The notes: generated from the sequence alone by a model not told the origin. DNA of 14,285 bases from Oscillospiraceae bacterium (GCA_016296485.1 JAEDJF010000033.1:1-14285), one strand, 5' to 3'; numbered from the stretch's first letter, positions 1-6,986 are shown. Numbers and translations are program-made.

Positions 1-11
1 AGGGAGAGCAA

Positions 12-560
12 ATGATCCAGACAATCGGAATGCTTGAATTTAACAGCATCGCAAAAGGCATCGAGACCTGCGATGTAATGCTCAAAGCTGCTGAAGTAAG
101 TCTTATTCGTACTTCTACAGTATGCCCCGGCAAATATATCATCATCATCTATGGCGATACCGGTTCCGTTAAAGCCTCCATTCTTGCTGGCGAAATGAAC
201 GGCGGAAACACCGTTGTTGATAAGATGATCATTCAGAACGTACATCCGCAGCTTATTCCCGCACTCAGCGGCACCGCCCAGGTTGTTAAAGGCGACGCCA
301 TCGGCGCGATGGAATTCTACAGCATCACCTCTGCAATCAAAGCAGCAGATGTTGCCGCAAAAGCTGCCCAGATCAGCCTTGTCGGAATCACTATGGGTTA
401 CGCAGTTGGCGGTAAAGGCGTTGTTACCCTTACCGGCGACGTCGGCGCTGTAAGAGCCGCTGTTGCCGCAGGTATCGAAGAAGCTTCCCGTATGGACCTC
501 TATATCGGTTCCACTGTTATCCCGAAATACGCACCCGAACTCTTCGATTCTCTTCTGTAA
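12..560 (+). CDS. PduT-like tandem-domain bacterial microcompartment shell protein (BMC-T)
   Basis: This 182-residue protein consists of two BMC domains, about residues 4-85 and 95-178; both open with a similar strand-helix pattern (IGMLEFNSIAKG and IGAMEFYSITSA). Such proteins form pseudohexameric trimers in the shell of protein organelles. Length and sequence closely resemble PduT of the propanediol microcompartment, including TVCPGK at 36-41. In PduT, Cys38 from each of three subunits binds a [4Fe-4S] cluster at the central pore, and here the cysteine is also residue 38. By inference this protein carries a cluster and passes electrons or repairs cofactors across the shell. The cargo pathway cannot be told from one shell gene: propanediol, ethanolamine, choline or another glycyl-radical type are all possible. 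The ATG follows AGGGAG (1-6) with 5 nt spacing, and a terminator follows the stop, so this is probably the end of an operon to the left. Confidence 0.93.
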   Translation: MIQTIGMLEFNSIAKGIETCDVMLKAAEVSLIRTSTVCPGKYIIIIYGDTGSVKASILAGEMNGGNTVVDKMIIQNVHPQLIPALSGTAQVVKGDAIGAMEFYSITSAIKAADVAAKAAQISLVGITMGYAVGGKGVVTLTGDVGAVRAAVAAGIEEASRMDLYIGSTVIPKYAPELFDSLL

Positions 561-583
561 GATTACGCTCTTTTATAAAATTG

Positions 584-612
584 CGCCCTCCGGAAACGGA
601 GGGCGTTTTTTT
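584..612 (+). terminator. Rho-independent terminator after the shell-protein gene
   Basis: A perfect 9-bp GC-rich stem (584-592 with 597-605) is closed by a GAAA tetraloop and followed directly by seven T residues (606-612). It lies 23 nt after the shell-protein stop and before the pyrH promoter, so it should insulate the two units. Confidence 0.95.
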
Positions 613-637
613 ATTATTACAAACTTCTTTTTTAATC

Positions 638-666
638 TTTACATCTAACGCCGTTTATAGTAAAAT
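638..666 (+). promoter_or_regulatory. Sigma-A promoter for the pyrH cluster
   Basis: TTTACA (638-643) and TAAAAT (661-666) are separated by exactly 17 nt; each hexamer matches the sigma-A consensus at five of six positions. Transcription should start near 672-675, giving a leader of about 60 nt before the pyrH ATG. Its place just after a terminator supports it as the main promoter of the downstream cluster. Confidence 0.75.
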
Positions 667-680
667 AATATAAAATAGGG

Positions 681-703
681 GTATGGGGAATTTGCACCCA
701 TAC
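681..703 (+). promoter_or_regulatory. Inverted repeat in the pyrH 5' leader
   Basis: GTATGGG (681-687) and CCCATAC (697-703) are perfect inverted arms around a 9-nt centre. The repeat would begin about 6-9 nt from the predicted transcript start. It could fold as a 5' hairpin that stabilises the mRNA, or be an operator for a dimeric regulator acting just downstream of the start. No U-tract follows, so it is not a standard terminator. The ribosome binding site (721-725) lies outside it. Function is unknown. Confidence 0.45.
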
Positions 704-734
704 GATTTTGACAAGTTGATAGGGGCGATTTCAT

Positions 735-1442
735 ATGGGACTTAAATATAAGCGTATATTGCTCAAATTGAGCGGAGAAGCTCTCGCGGGTGAAAGAGGC
801 GTTGGACTCGATTTTGATGTAATAACCCCGATTTGCGAAAGCATAAAGAAATGCGTCGAGCTCGGAGCGGAAGTAGCAATCGTCGTCGGAGGCGGAAACT
901 TCTGGCGCGGACGTTCCAGCGGACAGATGGACAGAACCAAAGCTGACCATATGGGAATGCTTGCGACGGTGATAAACGCAATCGCCGTTTGCGATACTCT
1001 TGAGCATCTCGGAGTAGAAGCGAGAGTACAAAGCGCCATCGCTATGCCGGAAGTAGCGGAGCTTTTTATAAAGGATAAGGCTGTGCGCCACCTTAAAAAA
1101 GGACGCGTCGTTGTTTTCGGCGGCGGAATCGGAAGCCCTTATTTTTCCACTGATACAACCAGCTCCCTGCGTGCCATTGAAATCGGCGCTGACGTCGTAT
1201 TTAAAGCTACAATGGTTGACGGCGTTTACGACAAAGACCCGCATAAATATGACGACGCCGTCCGCTACGACGAGCTCACGTTTAAAGACGTGCTCGAAAA
1301 GGAGCTCGGCGTAATGGATTCCACCTCTGCGGCAATGTGCCGCGACAACGGTATGCCCATTCTTGTTTTCAGCCTTGAGGACCCGGACAATATCGTAAGA
1401 GCCATTACAGGCGAAAATATAGGAACCATCGTGGTGGGATAA
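735..1442 (+). CDS. pyrH: UMP kinase (uridylate kinase)
   Basis: This cytosolic enzyme phosphorylates UMP to UDP with ATP, the committed step towards UTP and CTP. The 235-residue protein has the usual length and amino-acid-kinase fold: KLSGE at 11-15, the glycine-rich GGGNFWRG at 52-59, DHMGMLAT at 71-78, STDTTSSLRAIEI from 138 and VDGVYDKDP at 161-169. The segment GGIGSP (130-135) differs from the usual GTGNP: Ile132 and Ser134 stand where E. coli has Thr138 and Asn140, residues tied to nucleotide binding and allosteric control. The ATG is preceded by AGGGG (721-725) with 9 nt spacing. It is the first gene after a promoter and precedes frr, as in most bacteria, but rpsB-tsf is not upstream. 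Confidence 0.97.
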   Translation: MGLKYKRILLKLSGEALAGERGVGLDFDVITPICESIKKCVELGAEVAIVVGGGNFWRGRSSGQMDRTKADHMGMLATVINAIAVCDTLEHLGVEARVQSAIAMPEVAELFIKDKAVRHLKKGRVVVFGGGIGSPYFSTDTTSSLRAIEIGADVVFKATMVDGVYDKDPHKYDDAVRYDELTFKDVLEKELGVMDSTSAAMCRDNGMPILVFSLEDPDNIVRAITGENIGTIVVG

Positions 1443-1456
1443 TCAGGTTTAATATT

Positions 1457-1504
1457 GCTGCCGAAAGCTTTCGGTGAAGCTTTCGGCGGCGTTACAATTT
1501 TTTT
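1457..1504 (+). promoter_or_regulatory. Strong hairpin between pyrH and frr, with delayed T-tract
   Basis: An 11-bp perfect stem (1460-1470 with 1477-1487, 6-nt loop) extends by three more pairs, one of them G-U, to 1457/1490. Seven T residues (1498-1504) follow after a 7-nt gap. The displaced T-tract makes efficient termination doubtful, so partial termination (attenuation) or an RNA-processing site setting the pyrH:frr ratio is more likely. Because AAGCTT is itself palindromic, the arms also form a 10-bp direct repeat (1465-1474, 1477-1486). Confidence 0.6.
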
Positions 1505-1527
1505 CACCGGAGAAAAAGGAGGACATT

Positions 1528-2082
1528 ATGAGAGAACAGCTTATTCCCTTTAACGAAAAAATGGAAAAAACCATCAGCGTGCTCAGCAACGATTACGCTT
1601 CCATTCGCGCAGGACGAGCCAACCCCGGCGTCCTTGACAGAGTAAACGTAGAATATTACGGCGCAATTACGCCCATCAACCAGGTAGCGGCAATTTCCGT
1701 TTCCGAAGCAAGAATCCTTGTTATTCAGCCTTGGGACAGAAGCGCCCTCAAAGCAATCGAAAAAGCAATAAACGCTTCCGACGTGGGTATTCCTCCCCAG
1801 AATGACGGCACCTGCATAAGACTCGTTTTCCCGCCTCTCACCGAGGAGCGCCGTAAAGAGCTTTGCAAACAGGTTGCCAAACACGGCGAGGAAGCGAAAA
1901 TCAATATAAGAAATATTCGCCGCGACGCCAATGAGTTCATCAAAAAACAGCAGAAGGATAAACTCATCACCGAGGACGACCAGAAAGATATTGAAAAAGA
2001 AATCCAGAAGCTCACCGACGACTTTGTTGCAAAGATTGAAAAGCTTGCCGAAGCCAAAGAGCAGGAGATCATGGAGATTTAA
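1528..2082 (+). CDS. frr: Ribosome recycling factor
   Basis: RRF acts with EF-G to split post-termination ribosomes into subunits. The 184-residue length is almost exactly that of the family (about 185). Domain I (triple helix bundle) is formed by residues 1-30 and about 105-184, and domain II by about 31-104. Typical family stretches are visible: SIRAGRANPGVLDRV (25-39), the IQPWDRSALKAIEKAI region (66-81) and the long basic helix from LTEERRKEL (104-112) through INIRNIRRDANEFIKK. The chosen ATG has an ideal AAGGAGG (1516-1522) 5 nt upstream; the reading frame is open further upstream to 1474, but that stretch is the intercistronic hairpin and is not coding. It follows pyrH by 85 nt. Confidence 0.97.
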   Translation: MREQLIPFNEKMEKTISVLSNDYASIRAGRANPGVLDRVNVEYYGAITPINQVAAISVSEARILVIQPWDRSALKAIEKAINASDVGIPPQNDGTCIRLVFPPLTEERRKELCKQVAKHGEEAKINIRNIRRDANEFIKKQQKDKLITEDDQKDIEKEIQKLTDDFVAKIEKLAEAKEQEIMEI

Positions 2083-2108
2083 TTATTTTATAAAACGGAG
2101 GTGCCGAT

Positions 2109-2813
2109 ATGACCGATAAAACTTTTTTGCCGGAGCATGTCGGCATTATTATGGACGGAAACGGGCGCTGGGCAAAAAAGCGCGGTCTTCCGCGCAATGC
2201 CGGTCATAAAAAGGGCGCGGAGGTTTTCGGCGAAATATCCCGCCACTGCCGCGACCTTGGAATCCCGTGGCTCACCGTTTACGCTTTTTCAACCGAGAAC
2301 TGGAAACGTCCGAAAGAGGAAGTCGACGGCGTAATGAACCTTATGCGCAGTTACCTCAAGGATATGGAAAAAGCGAAAAATGAGCATATTGCCGTCCGTT
2401 TCATCGGCGATAAGGCTCCTTTTGACAAGGAGCTTAAAGAGCTGATGGAAAAAGCCGAAAAGGCTGACGTAAAGGACGTTGTAACGACGGTTCAAATAGC
2501 GCTCAATTACGGCGGGCGGGACGAAATCGTCCACGCTGTCAAGAGTATAGTTAAGGAAGCAGCCCTCGGAAATCTTACTCCCGAAGAAATAACGGAGGAC
2601 ACAATTTCCTCAAGGCTCTATTCGGGTATTCCGAACGTGGACCTTATAATCCGTCCAAGCGGGGAGGAGAGGCTTTCCAACTTCCTGCTTTGGGAAAGCG
2701 CCTATGCCGAGTTTGTGTTTATGGACGTTCTTTGGCCGGACTTTACTCCGACGGATTTTGACGCCGCCATTGAGGAATACGAAAAAAGAAACCGCCGTTT
2801 CGGCGGAGTTTGA
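2109..2813 (+). CDS. uppS: Isoprenyl transferase, undecaprenyl diphosphate synthase
   Basis: This enzyme condenses eight isopentenyl diphosphates onto farnesyl diphosphate with cis geometry, giving the C55 lipid carrier for peptidoglycan and other wall polymers. It is a cytosolic, membrane-associated dimer. The 234 residues contain IIMDGNGRWA (13-22) with the catalytic Asp16, FSTENWKRP (60-68), NYGGRDEI (133-140) and the diphosphate-binding RPSGEERLSNFLLW (182-195) with Arg182, Arg188 and Ser190. Many homologues have Thr rather than Pro after the first arginine. GGAGGTG (2097-2103) lies 5 nt before the ATG. The gene sits 26 nt after frr and just before cdsA, the standard Firmicutes order; dxr and ispG downstream feed the same pathway. 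Confidence 0.96.
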   Translation: MTDKTFLPEHVGIIMDGNGRWAKKRGLPRNAGHKKGAEVFGEISRHCRDLGIPWLTVYAFSTENWKRPKEEVDGVMNLMRSYLKDMEKAKNEHIAVRFIGDKAPFDKELKELMEKAEKADVKDVVTTVQIALNYGGRDEIVHAVKSIVKEAALGNLTPEEITEDTISSRLYSGIPNVDLIIRPSGEERLSNFLLWESAYAEFVFMDVLWPDFTPTDFDAAIEEYEKRNRRFGGV

Positions 2814-2817
2814 AAGT

Positions 2818-2829
2818 AAAGGAAAGGGG
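2818..2829 (+). promoter_or_regulatory. Ribosome binding site that decides the cdsA start
   Basis: A purine-rich AAAGG-AAAGGGG stretch ends 10 nt before the TTG at 2840. The alternative in-frame TTG at 2810 has only GGCGGAG one nucleotide away, too close to work well, so 2840 is preferred. Confidence 0.55.
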
Positions 2830-2839
2830 AATTGCGGTT

Positions 2840-3655
2840 TTGAAAACGAGGATAATTTCCGCCGCCGTGGGTCTTGTCTTGCTCGCCGCGGTAATTTATC
2901 TTTTTGAAACGGTGGTGCTCGACGTTGCGGTCGTGCTTCTTTCTGTAATTGCCGTGCATGAACTTATACACGCTGCGGGTCTTTCCCAAAAGCGCTTTTT
3001 TGAGGGAGTCTGTCTTGTTTTTGCTGCGGCGTTTTCGACCGTGTATTTTAACCTCTTTTCATCAATTACTATTCTTGTGGAGTTTGTTTTCGCCGGAATA
3101 GTTCTCGTTTTTGTCCTTACGGACCATAAGGAGCTGTCCGTGACCTCCGCCGCCTTTGCGTTTTTTGCGGCGACAATGGTGCCAAGGGCGTTTTCAATGC
3201 TCCTTCTGTTCCGCCAGTACGGAAGCCCAGTTTCGTATTTTCTCGTATTTTTGAGCCTCGGCGTTGCCTGGTTCAACGACACTTTTGCCTATTTTACCGG
3301 CTGCGCTTTCGGAAAACATAAGCTTTGCCCGGAGATAAGTCCGAAAAAGACCGTCGAGGGCGCAATCGGCGGAGTGGCGGGGGATTTGCTGCTTTGCGCC
3401 GTCCTTGCCTACGCTTTCTCGGCTCGCTTCGGCTTTGAAATAAACTGGGTCAGCCTTATAATCTTTCTTCCCGTGGGCGCCGTAGCCGGTATCCTCGGCG
3501 ACCTTTGTGCCTCGATTATAAAGCGCCAGTTCGGAATAAAGGATTACGGCAATATAATGCCCGGTCACGGCGGAGTTATGGACCGTTTCGACAGCTGGAT
3601 ATTCGTTGCTCCGCTTCTTTATATCTGGAATATTTACGCCCCGTTCATCATTTAA
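2840..3655 (+). CDS. cdsA: Phosphatidate cytidylyltransferase (CDP-diglyceride synthase)
   Basis: This integral membrane enzyme makes CDP-diacylglycerol from CTP and phosphatidic acid, the branch point for phosphatidylglycerol, cardiolipin and related lipids. The TTG start gives 271 residues beginning MKTRIISA, as is typical of the family; TTG at 2810 would add ten residues and overlap uppS by 4 nt. Most of the protein is hydrophobic, with roughly seven or eight membrane segments. The C-terminal family signature runs from about 225 to 251 (SIIKRQFGIKDYG then MPGHGGVMDRFDS), carrying the conserved Lys-Asp and HGG-x-x-DR-x-D residues. ISPKKTVEGAIGG (166-178) is also characteristic. The gene follows uppS directly. 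A 101-nt gap with a palindrome separates it from dxr. Confidence 0.95.
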   Translation: MKTRIISAAVGLVLLAAVIYLFETVVLDVAVVLLSVIAVHELIHAAGLSQKRFFEGVCLVFAAAFSTVYFNLFSSITILVEFVFAGIVLVFVLTDHKELSVTSAAFAFFAATMVPRAFSMLLLFRQYGSPVSYFLVFLSLGVAWFNDTFAYFTGCAFGKHKLCPEISPKKTVEGAIGGVAGDLLLCAVLAYAFSARFGFEINWVSLIIFLPVGAVAGILGDLCASIIKRQFGIKDYGNIMPGHGGVMDRFDSWIFVAPLLYIWNIYAPFII

Positions 3656-3692
3656 ATACATATTTATCTTAAAATTAAATTTGAAAACAGCG

Positions 3693-3719
3693 TCAGTAGG
3701 GGATCATATCCCCTACTGA
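3693..3719. repeat. Perfect palindrome (12-bp arms, 3-nt centre) in the cdsA-dxr gap
   Basis: Arms 3693-3704 and 3708-3719 are perfect inverted repeats around CAT; the core reads GTAGGGGAT and ATCCCCTAC. No T-tract follows on the plus strand, so it is not a standard terminator. It may be a dispersed short palindromic repeat, an operator or an mRNA-processing hairpin. The rest of the 101-nt gap is AT-rich, with GGAGGTG (3745-3751) serving dxr. I see no convincing promoter in it. Confidence 0.7.
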
Positions 3720-3756
3720 AATCTTATATACGGAATCCTCATTCGGAGGTGTTTTG

Positions 3757-4896
3757 ATGAAAAGCATAGCAATACTCGGCTCCACGGGCTCCATCGGAAC
3801 CCAGGCGCTGGACGTTTGCCGGAATCTTAAAATTCCCGTTGTGGCTCTTGCGGCGGGAAGAAATATAGAGCTCCTTGAAAAACAGGCGAGGGAGTTTAAG
3901 CCGAAGTTCGTCGCCGTCGCGGACGAAAAGTCCGCGAAACTTTTGAGCACGGCGCTTGAAGACACGGATATATCCGTGCTCGCGGGGGAAACCGGCGTGC
4001 TCATCACCGCAACCACCGACTGCGACGTTGTGCTCAACGCCGTAACGGGTATTGCCGGACTTAAGCCGACCATAGCCGCAATAAAGGCGGGGCACGACGT
4101 CGCCCTTGCCAACAAGGAGACCCTTGTGGCGGGCGGAAAGCGGGTGATGGACCTTGCGGCGGAAAACGGCGTAAGAATAATTCCTGTTGACAGCGAGCAC
4201 TCCGCGATTTTCCAGTGCCTTCAGGCAAAGGGCGACTACGGAAGAATAAAAAAGCTGATTCTTACTGCCTCCGGCGGTCCGTTTTTCGGAAAGAGCGCCT
4301 CTGAACTCGAAAACGTGCTTCCTGCGGAAGCCCTTTCCCACCCCACCTGGAATATGGGAAAAAAGGTGACAATTGACTCTGCCACTATGGTCAATAAAGG
4401 TCTTGAAATAATCGAAGCGGCGCATCTTTTCGGAGTTTCCCAGAATAATATTGAGGTAGTGGTGCATAGGGAAAGTATAGTGCATTCGCTCGTTGAGTTT
4501 ACGGATAACTCCGTTCTTGCTCAGCTCGGTGTGCCGGATATGAGAACCCCTATCCAGTATGCGCTAACGAATCCCGAAAGGTGCGAAAGCGCCGTCGAGG
4601 AGCTTGACCTTGCGAAAATCTGCACCCTTCATTTTTACAAACAGGACGATGAAGCCTTTCCCGCAACCGCCCTTGCGCGGTACGCCCTCTCTCTCGGGAA
4701 AACGGCTACGGCGGCTTTTAACGCCGCGGACGAAATTGTCGTTCCTGCTTTCCTTGACGGAAGGATAAAATTTACGGATATACCGAAAATAATAGAAAAG
4801 ACCGTCAATATGCCCCTCCCAAACGGCGATTCCTTTGAGGAGGTTTTTGAAACGGACTTTGAAGCGAGAAAATTCGCAGCCTCACTTTGCAGATAA
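3757..4896 (+). CDS. dxr: 1-deoxy-D-xylulose-5-phosphate reductoisomerase
   Basis: DXR rearranges and reduces 1-deoxy-D-xylulose 5-phosphate to 2-C-methyl-D-erythritol 4-phosphate with NADPH, the first committed step of the MEP isoprenoid pathway. The 379-residue protein is of normal length. The N-terminal Rossmann motif is GSTGSIGTQALDV (8-20); ANKETLVAGG (118-127) follows. PVDSEHSAIFQCL (143-155) supplies metal ligands Asp145 and Glu147, and VNKGLEIIEA (212-221) supplies Glu217. SGGPF (172-176), HPTWNMGKKVTIDSATM (195-211) and HRESIVHSLVEF form the rest of the active site. GGAGGTG ends 5 nt before the ATG; a TTG one codon earlier is less likely. ispG two genes downstream belongs to the same pathway. 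The family is the target of fosmidomycin. Confidence 0.97.
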   Translation: MKSIAILGSTGSIGTQALDVCRNLKIPVVALAAGRNIELLEKQAREFKPKFVAVADEKSAKLLSTALEDTDISVLAGETGVLITATTDCDVVLNAVTGIAGLKPTIAAIKAGHDVALANKETLVAGGKRVMDLAAENGVRIIPVDSEHSAIFQCLQAKGDYGRIKKLILTASGGPFFGKSASELENVLPAEALSHPTWNMGKKVTIDSATMVNKGLEIIEAAHLFGVSQNNIEVVVHRESIVHSLVEFTDNSVLAQLGVPDMRTPIQYALTNPERCESAVEELDLAKICTLHFYKQDDEAFPATALARYALSLGKTATAAFNAADEIVVPAFLDGRIKFTDIPKIIEKTVNMPLPNGDSFEEVFETDFEARKFAASLCR

Positions 4897-4900
4897 GGAG
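4895..4900 (+). promoter_or_regulatory. Ribosome binding site that decides the rseP start
   Basis: AAGGAG begins inside the dxr stop codon and ends 6 nt before the TTG at 4907. The frame is open back to 4835, but starts there would add a charged, non-homologous extension ahead of the first membrane segment and would overlap dxr. Confidence 0.75.
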
Positions 4901-4906
4901 ATAGCC

Positions 4907-5941
4907 TTGAACATTTTTAGTATCATTATTGCAATTTTACTTTTCGGGTTTATGATATTTTTCCACGAGCTCGGACATTTTTCCATGGCGAAATGGGCGG
5001 GCGTAAAGGTAAACGAGTTTTCAATAGGTATGGGCCTGAAAATATTTTCAAAAACCGTCGGCGAAACGGACTATTCTCTCCGCCTTCTTCCGATAGGCGG
5101 CTTTGTGGCAATGGAGGGGGAGGACGAGGAAAGCAGCGATGAGCGCAGCTTTATGGCTTGCCCCGCATGGAAAAGGATAATTATAACCGCCGCCGGCGCC
5201 ATTATGAACCTTATTCTCGGCTTTGCGGTCATCCTTGTTCTGACTTCCGGTCAAAGCCTCCTCGGAACGACGACCGTCGCGAATTTCGCCGAAAATTCCT
5301 CTTCGGCGAACTATTTGCAGCTTGAGGATAAAATCGTTGCCGTCAACGGCGAAAGCGCCGCCTGCGACTACGATATAGTCTATTCCCTTATCCGCGACCA
5401 GGACGGAATCGTGAGTATGGACGTAATCCGTGGTGGGGAGAAAGTCCGCCTTGACGAGGTCAAATTTGAAATGGAAACCTATGAGGACGGGAACAGCTAT
5501 ATCGTCCTCGACTTCGGCGTCTATGGCGAACAGCCCACCTTCGGAAGCGTTGTTTCCTACGCTTTTCGTTGGACCAACTCTCTCGTGAAGCTCGTATGGC
5601 GCTCCCTTGGCGATATTGTGAGCGGACATTTTTCCCTTAGCCAGCTTTCCGGACCCATAGGCGTGACCGAGGCGATTTCCGAAGCCGCGTCCTCCACAAA
5701 TATAAAGAGCCTTTTACTCATTCTTGCAATGATAACCGTGAACCTCGGTGTGTTCAACCTCCTGCCGCTTCCGGCGCTGGACGGAGGAAGAATTTTCTTT
5801 ATGGTGCTCGAAATTATCCGTGGAAAGCCCATAAGCCAAAAGGTGGAGGGGTATATCCATTCCGCCGGAATGGCGCTTCTTCTCCTTCTTATGGTGGTCG
5901 TGACCTTTAACGATATTGTAAAACTGGTAACTGGGGGCTAA
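4907..5941 (+). CDS. rseP: RseP-type site-2 zinc metalloprotease
   Basis: This intramembrane protease cleaves membrane-anchored proteins such as anti-sigma factors and leftover signal peptides. The TTG start gives 344 residues. Membrane segments lie at about 2-22, 90-114, 267-290 and 319-336. The zinc site HELGH (20-24) is in the first, and NLLPLPALDGGRI (284-296) with Asp292 completes it. A single PDZ domain (about 120-185) lies between the second and third segments. The protein is shorter than E. coli RseP or B. subtilis RasP (over 400), as is frequent in Clostridia. It starts 10 nt after dxr and ends 3 nt before ispG, so it is probably co-translated with them. Its targets cannot be read from this window. 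Confidence 0.95.
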   Translation: MNIFSIIIAILLFGFMIFFHELGHFSMAKWAGVKVNEFSIGMGLKIFSKTVGETDYSLRLLPIGGFVAMEGEDEESSDERSFMACPAWKRIIITAAGAIMNLILGFAVILVLTSGQSLLGTTTVANFAENSSSANYLQLEDKIVAVNGESAACDYDIVYSLIRDQDGIVSMDVIRGGEKVRLDEVKFEMETYEDGNSYIVLDFGVYGEQPTFGSVVSYAFRWTNSLVKLVWRSLGDIVSGHFSLSQLSGPIGVTEAISEAASSTNIKSLLLILAMITVNLGVFNLLPLPALDGGRIFFMVLEIIRGKPISQKVEGYIHSAGMALLLLLMVVVTFNDIVKLVTGG

Positions 5942-5944
5942 ACT

Positions 5945-6982
5945 ATGGCAAAGGAAGTAAAAATCGGGAATATTGCCATCGGCGGCGATAACCCCGTGGC
6001 AATACAGTCAATGCTCAGCATCCCGTCCACCGATATTTCCGGAAGCGTTGCGCAGGCGAAGGAGCTTGAAAACGCCGGCTGCGAAGTTCTTCGTGCGGCG
6101 ATTCCGGATATGGACGCCGTACAGCTTATCCCGGCGATAAAAGAGGCGGTAAGCATCCCTCTTGTGGCGGATATACATTTTGACTACCGCCTCGCTCTCG
6201 CGGCCGTTGAAGCCGGGGCCGATAAAATCCGCATAAATCCGGGAAATATCGGCTCCGAGGAGAGGACGAGAAAGGTCGTCGAAGCCTGCGGAAACGCCGG
6301 GGTCGCTATCCGCGTTGGCGTGAATGGCGGCTCCCTTGATAAACGCCTTCTTGAAAAATACGGCTCGCCGACGGCGGAAGCTCTCGCCGAAAGCGCAATG
6401 GAGCACGTTGCTCTCCTTGAAAAATACGGCTTTACCGATACGGTAATCTCTATAAAATCCAGCAACGTCAAGACGATGATAAACGCCTGCCGCCTTGTGG
6501 CGCAGCGCTGCGACTATCCGCTCCACCTCGGCGTGACCGAAGCGGGAACGGAGCATATGGGAATCATCAAAAACGCCATCGGCATCGGCGGGCTTCTCGT
6601 GGACGGAATCGGCTCGACGGTCCGCGTTACCCTTACGGCGGACCCTGTGCGCGAAGTTTACGCCGCAAAGGATATTCTTAAGGCCGCCGGAGTCCGTAAA
6701 TTCGGCGTAAATATCGTTTCCTGCCCAACCTGCGGGCGGACGAGAATCGACCTCATTAAGCTCGCAAACTCCGTTGAGGAGGCTTTGCGGGGCTGTGAGA
6801 AGGATATAACCGTAGCCGTAATGGGCTGCGCAGTAAACGGACCCGGCGAAGCCCGGGAAGCGGATATAGGCGTCGCCGGGGGCGACAAATGCGGGCTTAT
6901 TTTTAGAAAGGGCGAAATCCTCCGCAAGGTTCCGGAGGGTGAAATCCTTGCCGCGCTTTTAGACGAAATCGAACGGATGTGA
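5945..6982 (+). CDS. ispG: (E)-4-hydroxy-3-methylbut-2-enyl-diphosphate synthase
   Basis: IspG (GcpE) is a [4Fe-4S] enzyme that converts methylerythritol cyclodiphosphate to HMBPP, the penultimate MEP-pathway step, using ferredoxin or flavodoxin electrons. The 345 residues form a TIM barrel (VADIHFDYRLAL from 74, KIRINPGNIG at 94-103, LHLGVTEAG at 193-201) and a C-terminal cluster domain. Cys260 and Cys263 (CPTCGRTR), Cys295 (MGCAVNGPGEA) and Glu302 are the expected cluster ligands. The N-terminal segment QSMLSIPSTDI (21-31) departs from the common QSMTNTDT form. The ATG is preceded by GGGGG (5933-5937), a modest ribosome site, so translation is probably coupled to rseP, whose stop is 3 nt away. 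polC starts 4 nt downstream. Confidence 0.96.
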   Translation: MAKEVKIGNIAIGGDNPVAIQSMLSIPSTDISGSVAQAKELENAGCEVLRAAIPDMDAVQLIPAIKEAVSIPLVADIHFDYRLALAAVEAGADKIRINPGNIGSEERTRKVVEACGNAGVAIRVGVNGGSLDKRLLEKYGSPTAEALAESAMEHVALLEKYGFTDTVISIKSSNVKTMINACRLVAQRCDYPLHLGVTEAGTEHMGIIKNAIGIGGLLVDGIGSTVRVTLTADPVREVYAAKDILKAAGVRKFGVNIVSCPTCGRTRIDLIKLANSVEEALRGCEKDITVAVMGCAVNGPGEAREADIGVAGGDKCGLIFRKGEILRKVPEGEILAALLDEIERM

Positions 6983-6986
6983 AAAT

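Noticed and set aside
708..713. A perfect TTGACA just before pyrH
   Set aside because: The -10 position 17 nt on reads TCATAT and overlaps the pyrH ATG, so it would give no usable leader. The pair at 638-666 is far better.
2810..2840. Longer cdsA form starting at TTG 2810
   Set aside because: The only ribosome-site-like bases are one nucleotide from the start. The added ten residues are charged and do not look like a CdsA N-terminus.
3681..3709. TTGAAA, 17 nt, TCATAT as a dxr promoter
   Set aside because: The -10 matches only three of six positions and lies inside the palindrome arm. The evidence is too weak to list.
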